NCBI GenBank assembly: GCA_963070105.1
Contig: OY718804.1
Span: forward strand, 11,423,817-11,487,816
Source: Litomosoides sigmodontis
Lineage: Eukaryota > Nematoda > Chromadorea > Rhabditida > Onchocercidae
Reading direction: 5' to 3'
DNA: 64,000 nt
The translations under genes were made by a program, and so were the position numbers. Below, piece by piece: positions 12,432 through 24,830 of the stretch (the first letter of the stretch is position 1; each line of letters starts with the position of its first letter). The notes beneath the pieces are model-generated. The model was not told the origin of the DNA. It ran no database searches and saw nothing but the letters and a program-made list of their open reading frames with translations.

Positions 12432-15400
12432 ATGTCGGATGCACAGGTCAAATTTGCAGTTCCCGAAACATGCGACGTAGGAGAGAACGAGGAGTGGTTT
12501 GTCCCTCCAGCACCCATCCTTGCTGGTATAGTTTTCTTTTCATTTTAATTCTCTTGATGTATAAGGTTTACATCTCGTACTGTTGTTGTTGGCACTTGAA
12601 TCGAACCATTAATTACTATCATGAGTCGTTAACTTGTGGTTCGGTTGATCCTTTTCAAATTTACAAAAAGCTTTGTTAGAAGGTAAGCCGTCGTCATACT
12701 GAATGATCTACGTGTTACCACTACCGACAGATGGAAGCAAGGTACTTCTTTCAGCCACAGTTACATATTCTTCCTCTAGTACGTGTGAAATGATATTTAA
12801 AAAGATCGAATATAGACGTAAAGTGGGCTCCAAGCACCAGGTAATAAAACATGGGAAACATTGAAGAAAAAGGGGAAACTGAGAGGTGAAGTGTTATTTT
12901 TTACATTATTATTTGTATTTTGTACTAAGAGAGATAGGAATTCTGTTTTCCCTTTCAAACCGGTAGATCATTCTATCCCATGACAAACATGATGACGTCA
13001 GCGGTCGCTTTTGATTTCTCTCTTTTGAAATGTTGTAGATGGTCGCAATAGATATGGGATAAATCTGATGTAATATAATCTAATTGTCTTTTTAGGTGAT
13101 TACTTCGTGCACATAATTTAAGAAATCTAGTCTTGATGTAATTTCACTTCATTACCTTTACACAACACTTTTTTACCACTTGTATATTTCGATCTTTTAG
13201 GTGCTCATGTCAGAGGGATTGATTCTTATAGGGAAATGTATAGCAACTCCATCAACAATGCCGATGAATTTTGGAAAACGGTAGCCAAGGAACTCTACTT
13301 CGAGAAGAGATCCGAGAAGGTCGGTTGTTTTACTCTCTTTCTCCTTGGATACCGTTTTACAACTGGTTGGTTCAGATATTTTCCGCATTGTTGTCTTCGG
13401 TGCATTGTTTGTGATTTTGCAAAAAATATGCAGCGTAGAGCAGAAAATCACCTTTTGATTTTTTGAAACTGAAAAAATGTTTTATCATGTTTACTTTGAC
13501 GGCTATTTCCTTTGTTTTTTTGTAGGTACTAATATAACATTTCTTTCAAGTTTTACGTATTTCTTTGAGATGTTAAAAAATTTGACCTTGGCTGATTATA
13601 CTTTTCAATGTTTTCGATGTCCTGATAGTGGGACATATTCGTCCCACAAATCAGTCTGTTGACATTTTAGGATTTTAGCATATCATGGAAAATGTCAGTG
13701 CAAATTATTTAGGGACTGGAGTGGAATTTCGATTGCCGTAAAGGGGATGTTTATATACATTTCATGGAAGGAGCAAGAACAAACATTGCATATAATTGCT
13801 TGGAACAAAACATTAACAAAGGCAAGTTTGTGTAAAACTACATTGATGGAAGTGCTTAGATTTTAATGCGAGACTGTTTTCTAAGCTACGTATACATCTC
13901 ATTTCTGAAATGAAATGATTTTGAAGAAGTAGGTAAATTGAAAAATTTGCTGAAAAAATTTTTGCAGTCCTTTTTTGAAATTAAGATTTAAGGGTATGGT
14001 TCGCGTACGGCATTATTATGGGAAGGTAATGAGCCTGGTGATTGTTGTTCTCTTACGTTTCAAGATCTGTTTGACGAAGTGGTTACTTTTTCTGCTGTTC
14101 TGCGATCTCATGGAGTTAAAAAAGTTTGTTGCACAATTTCCACCTCTCTTGACTTATTATAAAGTTCCGTTTTAATCATATTGTGTAATAACGGATTATC
14201 TTATGTCCCAAACACTAGCATAATCTTTATCAAATAGGTTGAAGATAGCTACCGATATTGTTTTTTAGCCTTGCATGTTACTTTATTAATTTAGGGCGAT
14301 GTCGTAGTGATTTATTTACCAATGACGCTTGAATTACCGATAGCAATTCTATCATGTGCTAGAATTGGTGCTGTTCATGCAGTGGTGTTTGCTGGATTTA
14401 GCGCTGATGCTTTGGCAGCTCGAATATGTCAAACAGAAGCTCGCATCCTGATCACGGCTGACGGATATTATCGAGGCAAGAAGCTTGTAACATTGAAAAT
14501 CATAGCTGACAGTGCTCTCGATGAATGTACTGTTTCGGTAAGCGTATTGGAGTCTTTCATTTAGTATGTACAATGCATTCAAAATTCAGCTCGAGCTTAT
14601 TAATTGAGCTGAAAGTAATGGTGACAGACTTCGATATTCCATATGATCTATATAATTCAATAGATTATTTGGTAATGTCGGTATTCATTATGTTTTAGGG
14701 TAAACCGGTGGAAAGGGTCATCGTTGTACAGCATTTAGAACGTGTTCGTAAACCGAACGGTACTGCTTCCGTCGACGTAAATTTAACTTTTTTTGTAATT
14801 TTCCCTTCCTAGGACTTTTTTTTATTATAAGAGCAACAGTGCTGCATGGTCAACGAGTAGTTCAATATAGTGGGAGCCAACTTTTATGCATTATTTCTTA
14901 ACATTTCTATGTGTTTGCATCAGGCGAAATCGAATTGATTTAAAATTTAAAAACACTTTCGAGGCTTCCAGAAGTGCTTTGAAATACTTCCACTTGAAAA
15001 TGGTCACGGATTATCAATGCTCATCTCTGTTATATGTTGCTTTGCCAGGTGAAATTAGATCCAAACCGAGATGTCATCTGGGGTGACGAAATGCGACGGT
15101 GCAGAGGAATAGATTCTGAGGTCGAGTGGAATGATGCAGAAGATCCTCTCTTTATTCTTTACACATCCGGTTCAACGGGTCAACCAAAAGGAATAGTGCA
15201 TACTACTGCTGGTTATATGATATATACCTATGCTACTGTCAAATTTGTTTTTGATGCCGCTCCAGAAAAGGACATATACTGGTAAATATTTTCTGAATAA
15301 ATTAGAGTGAAGGGAAAAGTAGTCACTGAACAATGTTTGACGGTTTCAAGAATTTCATCGGACAATAATTATGGAGAAGAACAACAGTTTTGTCCAAAGT

Positions 15401-17529
15401 TACTGCTTTTAATAACTTTGTGCAAAACGTCAAATAAACGAAAATTTAAAAAAGTCACGGCTTTGCGCAGCAGTTAGATTAGGAATCTTCAAAAATCGTG
15501 AAGGTCACCTTCGGCTTTTATTAAAATGTTTGTTTCCTCAATGCATGTTTTCAGGTGCACAGCAGATTGCGGATGGATTACTGGACATTCTTATCTCGTA
15601 TACGGACCACTTCTTAATGGTTTGACATGCGTTATGTATGAGGGCATACCGAGTCATCCAACACCGTCTCGAATGTGGCAAATTGTAGAAAAGTATAAAG
15701 TAAGTATTTAATTACTGATTGACATATTTGCTGTTCGAGTGTTTATTATCATTTTATATTCCATATCACTCTGCAGTTAGAACACACTGTCAGACGGAGT
15801 ACGCGCAATCATCAATAAATAAAACAACCGCAAAATCTAATTTTGTTTAAATGCATTACACAGCTAACTTAGTTTTTATTTGATTTGAGGCATTTTTTCA
15901 GGTAACAACTTTATATACTGCACCAACAGCAGTACGTGCTTTGATGGCTTTTGGCGATCATCATGTTATGCCATACGATCGTTCGTCATTGCGTTTACTG
16001 GGATCGGTTGGCGAGCCTATTAATCCATCAGCATGGAAATGGCTGTACAAGGTATTCAAACTTGAATTAGTAGTTTTACTGATTAAAATTTTTGTGCAAC
16101 AGAGGAAATAATAGCCGATTTCAGGTCGTTGGTGAAAGCCGCTGTGCAGTTATTGATACATATTGGCAGACAGAAACGGGAGGGCATACAATTACACCTT
16201 TGCCAGCAGCAATTCCCTGTAAACCAGGTAGTGCGACGCTTCCTTTCTTTGGGATAGAACCGGTTATTGTTGGTGAAGATGGACGAGAAGTCAAAGGAGT
16301 TGGTAAAGGAACTTTGGTGACTGTTTCATGTCTATTTATATAGTATGAACTAGTTTTACGTATTTTAAATACAAATTATGTAATTAATACAGTTTTTTAT
16401 GCAGTACATATATATGTTGGATTTTATCTACTATTAAAGTTTTTTCAATTAAGGTGGAAATGGAGCAGCAGGAAAAACAGATTTTGCATGCTTTGTAATT
16501 TAGTAATTCAAGAGCTTTCGCAGTATTAAAAACGTTTCATTTCACGGGGATTTAATTGTTACTGTTGCAGTGTTTCAAGCGAGCCTGGCCAGGTATAAGC
16601 AGAAGTATTTTGGGTGATCATGACCGATTCGTAAGTACATACTTTTCGCCATACCCGGGATACTTTTTCACCGGTGATGGAGCATGTCGAGATGCTGATG
16701 GTTACTACTGGATTACAGGTGTGACTTGATAATTTTTTTATGGCCGAAATTTGAGATTGATTTAATAAACGTCTTATATTACAGGACGGATCGATGATCT
16801 CATGAATGTGTCAGGTCATTTACTGTCTACGGCTGAAATCGAATCTGCTCTAGTCTCGGATGACGATGTGGTGGAAGCAGCCGTAGTTGCAGCACCACAT
16901 GATGTCAAAGGCAGCTTTCCGTATGCATTCGTCACATTACGATTGGTACTGTTTACTGAATGTTCCATCCTGAGCATCTTTTAAAAGCTGAAAAAGTTTT
17001 GAAAAATAATGGGAGGGATTGAAAGTGCTGCGCCTCTTTTTAACTCCGTTTCTTCTGCATCAAGTAACCGCGTCCTACTTGATAATTTTTTTAGGGTGTA
17101 GAACTTACGCAGAGAAAAACTGAGGAACTAAAGCTTTTGGTGCGAAGAAAAATTGGTGCGATTGCCGTACCGGACGTTATACAAGTAGCTCCGGGACTAC
17201 CCAAAACACGATCAGGTGAGTCACAAATAACTTTGCTCTTGTTTTATCGTTGCAATAAGTATGTGCAGTTCTGTTCTTTATTTGCATACGAGATGGATAG
17301 AATAAAAGGCAAAACCTTGACTTCTTTATTTGTTTAAATTATCTTAGGTTACGTGGTAGCTTAGGATTTTTAGATTTAATTTATATTTTAAGGGAAGGTA
17401 ACACGGCGTATATTGCGCAAAATCGCTGAAGGTGATAAAGCCGCAGATTTGGGTGACACTACCACACTTATTGATGAGACAGTCATTGCTCACTTGTGGA
17501 ATGGTCGATCAGAAACACGAACTGGTTGA
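12432..17529 (+). CDS. Acetyl-CoA synthetase (AMP-forming), complete
   Basis: Fourteen exons: 12432-12525, 13201-13319, 13713-13821, 13993-14123, 14295-14537, 14699-14776, 15049-15281, 15555-15699, 15902-16051, 16125-16316, 16571-16718, 16785-16945, 17095-17215 and 17393-17529, giving 686 aa, a normal length for the family. It activates acetate to acetyl-AMP and then acetyl-CoA. Motifs in order: AMP-binding P-loop [11 protein letters not shown] near residues 296-306, [46 protein letters not shown], and the catalytic lysine in TRSGKVTRR near residue 643. All catalytic elements are intact, and it ends soon after the C-terminal lid. Intron 3 starts with GC (G|GCAAGT) rather than GT. The family matches C. 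elegans acs-19 and human ACSS2; no clear targeting peptide is visible, so a cytosolic enzyme is the likelier reading. A diverged copy follows 1 kb downstream. Confidence 0.95.
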
Positions 17530-18526
17530 GAAACCTTGCATCAATGCAATAACATTTTAAACTGTCTGTATTATTACATTATATAATATTATATTATATA
17601 ATATAAGCTTACGGTGCATTTCAATATCATCCATTATTTTTATAGTGTTAAACTCTCTTTTTTCAACTATTTAATGTAATTTCATATTTTTCCTTCTTTC
17701 CTCAACTATTTAAATTTTAAACTTTTTAATTTCCTCTCTCATTACCACAAACTTCCAGTTAAGCCAATATTTGTATTTGTATTTTCGGGGTTCACGACCC
17801 GCGTTCCAATAAACTTACACTTAATAAACTTTGATTCATTCAGTTAATCACAAGGAGCACGTGATCATTCAATTCACATTTTTGGGAGAAGGGGTGTCCA
17901 AGATGTGTAACTAACTAAACAGAGCAAAATGCAGGGATTACGGTCAATTTGAGAATGGTTAGGAGTAACAAATAGCCTAAATTCATTGAAGAAAAAATCG
18001 CTTTGGAAGGAAAGAAAGCAGCAGATTTAACCATGGCCAATAAGCCCATAGGATGAATGAATAATAGGTAATAATGTTTTGGTCTGGAGCCTTTCAACGA
18101 TTTTGGAGCTGAATAAAATCTAAATTTTAAGACAAGTCGTTTATTATTGCCTCCTTCGAGGACCATTGATTCGTTGGTCCCGGTAATTGCGGCCATTTCT
18201 TGTAGTCAGAGACGCGAAATATCAATTGAATTATTTCTTCATTTAAAGATTTAGACGCTTACGCTTAGGTTCGCCGGACATTTTATGTTTTAACTACTGT
18301 TGTTTATCTCTTTAAACTTGTCTAATTAGCAGAAATACTAAATGATGAAGCGCTGGTGTTTTGCATCATTTCATTTCTACTTCCATGTTCTAAATGAGAA
18401 TTTTCTCTAAACGTATTCCAATCCAGCTAATTTTATCAGGGATAATAAGCATCATTAAGAGTGAATTATTGTATCTTCAGACTTGAATTTCACAGTGCTT
18501 TTGAAGAATAGTGAATTTCGGGTCTA
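17530..18526. other. Spacer between acetyl-CoA synthetase and its diverged copy
   Basis: This holds the ACS 3' UTR with an AT-only inverted repeat near 17579-17605 and an AATAAA at 17808-17813. On the minus strand, 17915-18196 is open for 93 codons and could be fed by a small exon near 18283, but no family is recognised, so no gene is called. Confidence 0.5.
17808..17813 (+). terminator. Probable poly(A) signal of acetyl-CoA synthetase
   Basis: AATAAA 279 bases after the ACS stop codon; a second AATAAA follows about 14 bases later. Confidence 0.55.
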
Positions 18527-20730
18527 ATGGCTGTTAAAAACTTATCGTACGAGTGTGTCGATATTTGGAAAAGTAAAATACAAAAGGAGACTGTTCGAAT
18601 TTACTGGTAAAATGTACCGAAATACATCACTCGGTTATAGGCGTCCAGGCGAAATCCTTTACTTGCTTCTCATATAACTAACAAATGCCATCGTGTAAGA
18701 TTCCAGCGATAGAGATCAGAATTTTGAAACTGCTCAACTTAAGTGAGATGAGGGAATCAAGTGAAAAAGTTCGCTAATATATTTTTTAAGGGAACTTTTA
18801 AATTAAGGACCGGTAATTATTATGACAACGAAGTATACGACGACACAGAATTAAGCGCAGAAACGGTGGATATTTTGGTGAATAAATGTGCTGATGTGTT
18901 TAAAGGGCTTCAGTTGAAAAATGTGCCGATAGTGCTGTACATGCCCAACGTTTTACAACTTCCTATTTCTGTATTAGCTGCACTTCGGATAGGACTAAGC
19001 GTTCTGCCCATTGTAAGCACTTCAAAAGTTAACTGGTGATCTATATTGCAAAAAAAAACGCACGTAAAGATGGATTGGATGATATGCATCGCTTATAAGT
19101 CATAAATTAGTCATAGTAGCATTCGTTGATTTGCCGTCGAAATAATAGCTTTCAATTAGAGATGTCTCAATAAAACGATAACATTTCTCAATTTTTTTTA
19201 AATCACCCTATCCTTTTATAACATTCAGACTGCCACGAACGAAGATGTTGATTGTTTACGTGACTTAGTGAAAAACAGCGGTGCTGATACAGTAGTGACA
19301 ATTGATGGTTTTTGGATGGGCACCCGACTAGTCAAGACTAAAGAACTTCTGGATGCAGCCATCACCGATATTGTATATTTTATGTTAACCATAAAAATAT
19401 ATGGTAACAGAGCAATAACTTTGAGGATAGTTTAACCAAACAGCGTCTATTTTGGAAATTGTGAACGAATCTACGTTTACTAAAAAAAAAATTTTTAACT
19501 GTTAACCATAAAAAAAAATTTTCTAAAAATTAGAAAACCAATGCTTTCACGTTAATTTTCAATTATTTACCATATAACCTATGTAAACCGTTTTCTCTAT
19601 CTTCAACATACAACAGGCAATACAGCGTGTGATTGTCATTCGACATGTAAGCCCAGACGAGGGTATACCTCCACCACAAGTGAATTTGATCGGTAGACGA
19701 CCTTGCTATATGTACAAGGTATGATATCTACGAAAAGGAAACACCATACTAGTGAACGATAAGATTAACTTTGTTTTTCGTTGAACATCCCTCGAAAATC
19801 TACCTTTTTTAGCATTTCTATATTGTAGGTTGCAATGAATCAAAAACGGGACTTGTGGTGGAGCAAACTCTTCCAGAGAGCATCCTGTTTTTGCAAACCC
19901 GAAGCAGTCCCCAGCGAATCTATAGCATTACTCCTGCCATCTAGGTACCTTAATATTGGCAATACGCTTATGACGGTACCGGCGCATTTTTAAAATAATA
20001 GAATTGTTGAACGAATAATTTGACATACCTTTTTAAAAATCTTCGAAAGCATTCGAAATATTAATTCCAGAAGCACTCCCACTGTATTGTCACCAATTTC
20101 TTCGAAAATATTTCAAACGGAAATCTGCCGCATTCAAACTTCCATACATACCAACGAACTAAGCCTAATCATCAGCACAACGAATATTTTCCACCAGATT
20201 ACCTGTATTTTGGCATCATTAAAAGTAGGAGCCATACCTATCATTGTAAGTTTCATTTAATTATATACTATAAACAATTTATTTCGAAAATAGCCTAAGT
20301 CAGATAACTTTGGCTTAACTTTCCAGTACGAAAGCGACATCATGCATCCCGACCCATCAAGAACTTCACAAATCATATATGCTTACAAGGTTAGTCCGCT
20401 AAATCTAGCCTTTTTTTGGGTTTTCAAGAAAACCTCCATTGAAACAAAGTGCTTGCGCATTATACCATTTGAGGTTAAAGCAATTCCATCCGTTATCAAT
20501 TTTGGAAACAAGGATAAAAATAAACATTTTTTTACTCGAAGCTTCAGGTGGCAAAACTACTGATAGCGGAAGAAGACCTCAATTTACTGCTAGAATACAA
20601 AGAGTATATAACCTTCTGGGACTTGAAAAGTCTCAGAGAAATCTTCGTCCTTGGAAGTAACAAGTTATGCGAACAAACGGAAAAGATTTTCGGTGTATTT
20701 TGCAGAAATATTGAAACAAGACCAATCTAA
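18527..20730 (+). CDS. Divergent, truncated acetyl-CoA synthetase paralogue; probable pseudoenzyme
   Basis: Nine exons keep one reading frame: 18527-18606, 18649-18694, 18791-19012, 19229-19372, 19617-19718, 19829-19944, 20071-20245, 20327-20389 and 20548-20730, giving 376 aa. It aligns collinearly with the N-terminal half of the enzyme upstream: IVLYMPNVLQLPISVLAALR matches the [20 protein letters not shown] block, QRVIVIRH matches ERVIVVQH, and PSRTSQIIYAYK matches [12 protein letters not shown]. Three intron positions are shared with the active gene. The P-loop is destroyed ([10 protein letters not shown] is replaced by SRSTPTVLSP). The TADCGW block is unrecognisable, and everything after the mid domain, including the lid and catalytic lysine, is absent. 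No internal stop or frameshift is seen and a poly(A) signal follows, so this looks like an expressed non-catalytic protein rather than a simple pseudogene. The first two exons are less certain. Function is unknown. Confidence 0.72.
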
Positions 20731-21164
20731 CAATATTGCGTATTTATGTTAGATTGCTAAATCTATTTAGCAACCATGTCCTTTTGTCTTTTATATCATC
20801 TTCAACAGAATTCCTTACCAATAAAAAGTCTTGGATGGTTGAATAAAATGGAAATTAACTGAATATCTACTGTCTACTAAAACCCACTCATTGCGTATTC
20901 TAATCGTATTGTGTTAGCTTTAAGAATGTTTGTATCAAAGTAGCACACATGGATTCCTTCACACATCGAAAAGCCTAACTTTATAAAAATTCGAACAGAG
21001 AATCATATAATACATCTGCTGATGGCATGAACTTCAACAATATATTAACGAATAAATATTGTACGTATGCATATCTTTCTAGTATAAGGAGGCTAATTCT
21101 TTGTGATTTTCAAAACCGTTTCCCTATTAATCTAAGCAATTAATCTTCAAGACAATAGTAAATT
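20731..21164. other. Convergent 3' spacer between ACS-like gene and ATP synthase c
   Basis: This contains the 3' ends of two facing genes and an AATAAA at 20820-20825 on the plus strand. No further gene was seen. Confidence 0.6.
20820..20825 (+). terminator. Probable poly(A) signal of the ACS-like gene
   Basis: AATAAA lies 90 bases after the stop codon, supporting the view that the diverged copy is still transcribed. Confidence 0.55.
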
Positions 21165-21464
<300 letters not shown>

Positions 21465-22578
21465 CTACAACTGTTCATTCGACTTAAAAAATTTGTGTAT
21501 TCTTTCCCAGTTAATAATTTTTACTCTGTCTGAACAAAAAATGTCGGCACCGAGCACCGCCGTCCTTCCTAACTGTCCAGAGATGTTGAATATATTAACA
21601 CCTGCTGGCTTTCAATCATTCACTGACTGAGCCAGCACTATCAAGCAGCAAAAGTACTATGCTAGTTATTGGTGTCAAACCGCATTTTTCTAAAGTTTGT
21701 AGAGAAAAATTACTTACCGAAATACGAGCTACAGGAATTGAAAGTCGTTGGCAGTACATGCTAAAGAATCTTGCTGAACTTCCTGAAACTTAGTCAAAAC
21801 AAAACACTTGTAAGCGTCAGATCTAAGAAATTACAGTGACAATCACAACCTATTTTATCAGATTGCATAAGAAATCCAGGTCAGGGCATCTTGACCTTAA
21901 AAGGATGCACAACTACTTGAGGAAGAGTCGAAGGATTTCAGCACTGACAGCTGCCTAAATCGCATATTGTATAACGATGCATAATGGTGGAGGATTTTAG
22001 GGAAGGGAACGGACGAACTTCAGTGTGCTCCAGAAATACATTCCTGGATGGATGCAGGTGATAAGGCACGAATTTCAAGTCAGTTAAAGAGCACAAACGA
22101 CCCTAAATGAACATCACAAACCACCCCACGCTAAAACCACACCATCCCACAAACCTACCACCCAACTACCGTAGTTGAAACTTGGACATTTCCCAACTAC
22201 TCCGAAGCGTTTGCTAGGTTTGATGGACCGGCTTTTCCTGTTAAATATAGTCAGTCCCGTGATGGGACCCAAGTTTCATATTGTTCGTAGGGATGGAGGC
22301 ACGGTGAAGGGGGAGTGCTACGGGGGGAGAGGGATTGTGTGCGCTTTGTTGTCGCATTAGAGAGTAGTAATTCGAATTCACTGGGAGTGTACATTTCGAA
22401 GTTCAAGGCGTTTACTTATTCTTGGTTTCTGTTAATAAAATGAGCTTTTGTTAAAGATGGTATTCACCAATGTCATTTCTGGTTGAGCTTTCTAGTGCTG
22501 GATGCAATGAAATGAATTACATTTAATAGATTTCTCGATTTTAAACTTTTTTCGACCTCGATTTTAAAAACTAGTGGG
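21465..22578. other. Divergent 5' spacer between ATP synthase c and GLTP
   Basis: About 1.1 kb separates two genes read outward. Some short open stretches exist but none has a recognisable product. A C/A-rich tract (22110-22170) and a G-rich tract (22285-22335) stand out as composition changes. It probably holds both promoters. Confidence 0.5.
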
Positions 22579-23783
22579 ATGAATTCATTGCAATTGAACG
22601 AAGTTTCCACATATTTCTCACACCCAGAACAGATGTTTCCGGAAATCGAGGACGACAAGGTCCCAACAGAACAGTTCCTTCGAGCTTGTCAAGGAATTGC
22701 TAATTTTGTAGGTAAACTTGAGATTTCTAGTCTTTAAATATTTTCCATTCTGCTGCTCCTTTTGCATTTCAATCCTTTCCTAACTTTACCAAGACTATCG
22801 GTACGCGTTAAGTCCAGATTGACAAAAATAGTATTTCAGGTTTTCTAGGAACAGCTTTTATCCCAATCAAAAATGATATCACTGGTAATGTTACTAAGGT
22901 CAGGACGAAGTACGAGAGTGAAAAAGATAAATGCAAATACATCGAGGATCTAGTTGAAGACGATCTTGCTAAAAACAACGGAAAAATGGGGACAGCTACC
23001 GAAGGACTGTTATGGCTTAAAAGGTCCGATTATTTTTATTTTCAGAATGTGCCAATTAAGATGTTCTAATACCATTCTGGAAAAAAATATATATATACAA
23101 GTTTTTTTGCAGGTTTAATTCTTTCAATTAAAATTTATATGGAATTGGCTTTATAATGAAATATGGTTTAGGTTTTGGGAATCTTGGAAAAAATGTCGAC
23201 CTAAATTTCTGCATTCTTGGAAGAGAAAAGACTCTGCTTGTTCGAAGTGTTTTATTATTGCGGCATTGCATTGCATTAATTTTTCAGAGGTTTGGAATTC
23301 ATGCTTGAATTTTTGTCGGAAATGGTGCAAGTATACCAATCGTCGAAAGAGAAAGAAAAAACTGATAACTTAACGAGTACTATCAACAACGCATATAAGA
23401 ATACTCTCAAAAGACATCACGGGTTCATATCAAAGCAGTTATTTAAGGTAAGATTGCGATTTTTTTTAATCTACCACTCCTATCTTCAAAATAATCTTCA
23501 AAATAAGATCTGTTGGTCCTTATAAATCTACAAACACACTGATTTACATCATTTTATGCGCTTTCAGGTTGTTACTTTGGCAGCTCCAACTCGGAGCGCC
23601 ATTCTGAAAGCGCTTGCCGAAGGCGGAGAAGGTGTGGATGATATTTGTGTTGCTCATATTGCAACACATCTCGGAAATTTCAGAGCTAATGTAGCTCATA
23701 TTGTTAATTATTATATCAGCAAAAAACTAGATACTCCAAACCCACTGCTGAGAAATCTGATGACATCCCAAGTGGACAGTTAA
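22579..23783 (+). CDS. Glycolipid transfer protein (GLTP fold), complete
   Basis: Four exons, 22579-22711, 22840-23023, 23288-23447 and 23568-23783, give 230 aa, close to the usual 200-220. GLTP proteins are cytosolic all-helical carriers that move glycosphingolipids between membranes. The hallmark blocks are present in order: EQFLRACQGIANFVGFLGTA, then the headgroup-binding KNDITGNVTK (Asp57, Asn61, Lys64), the ceramide-stacking Trp103 in TEGLLWLKRGLEF, and His150 in KRHHGF. The C-terminal helix has APTRSAILKAL. These match the Asp48, Asn52, Lys55, Trp96 and His140 set of human GLTP, so lipid binding should be retained. The start ATG lies in an upstream part of the first recognised exon and precedes the family's conserved region by about 30 residues. 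Confidence 0.93.
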
Positions 23784-24830
23784 ATAAATGTAACATACTG
23801 CGTCTAATTCTTGTAATGTGAACTGTGATGTTAAAGCATTGGTCATTGCGTGTATTGAACCGGATGTTAAAACTGCATTGCAATATCGACACTTCGTACG
23901 TTGTACTTTATTTTGGTAAAGTAATCATGTTTTTCCAAATATATAAAATATTGCTAATCGTTTTCCTACATCATGCATAGCATTTAAGAAGTACAATCTA
24001 GAGTCATTTGTTTTCTGCATATACGATCTTAATTTGCTCATAAGTCTGAGTGCTTGAAGCTGTTATCTGACATCGCGTACTGTTGTTGATTGCTCACTGT
24101 TAACATCTCTGCCAATTCTTCATATTATTTTTACTCAATAAAAATGCATTGAAGTTCATCTTTTTACACGCGGTTTGGAATGAATGAAGACGAGTTCGGT
24201 GACTGCTATTATTTTGGGTTCCTTGAAAGAGGAAGAATATGGAAGAAGGGAAGTATTCCTATTTCCGTCTCATACACTGTCTCCTTTCGTATACTGGAAT
24301 TTGTTTACAAAACCGGAGGATTTGAAATACAGCTTGTGGCATCTAGCAGCTGGCCAATACATGCATTATACTGCAGTCAATGCCAAAGGTAATCACTTTT
24401 TTCTGCTCAGGGAAAATATAGTTTTTTGTTGTGTTTACAAAGTCAGACAAGTAAAACACGTAAATGAAGTGAGACTGGTAATGACGTAAAGGACATATAT
24501 TTGTGAACTTTTGATCCAAATTTCTACTGTAGTCTTTCGTCCCACACATTTCTGACGAGACTGTCAATTATCGATTGAAGGAATGATGAAGCTCTGTTTT
24601 GTGATGGTGAGTTACAGTTACGTGAGCACAGAAGGCAGGATGCTAAAGAAGAAAACCATGATAAGTTTAGGAACAAGAATATGGAGAATAAATGCCCGAT
24701 AGAAAGATTTTCATTAAAAGTATAAGGATGAAGTATCGTAACCTTGCATCACCCCAGCTATTCGCTTAATATCATGGCCCGTTGTCTAACAAAATATTCA
24801 TTGAGAACAGTAGTAGCGATCGGACAATAT
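23784..24830. other. Convergent 3' spacer between GLTP and FBXO28-like gene
   Basis: This contains AATAAA signals on the plus strand at 23783-23788 (too close to the stop to be used) and 24137-24142. Open stretches at 24180-24489 on the plus strand match no family and lack a coherent exon context. Confidence 0.5.

Noticed and set aside
17915..18283. Minus-strand small gene between the two ACS genes (open for 93 codons, with a possible MSGEPK-type first exon)
   Set aside because: The splice pairing is speculative, the hydrophobic tail looks random, and no family matches.
24180..24489. Overlapping plus-strand ORFs of 70 and 101 codons
   Set aside because: Two frames open at once with no family resemblance or exon context; they lie in a convergent 3' spacer.
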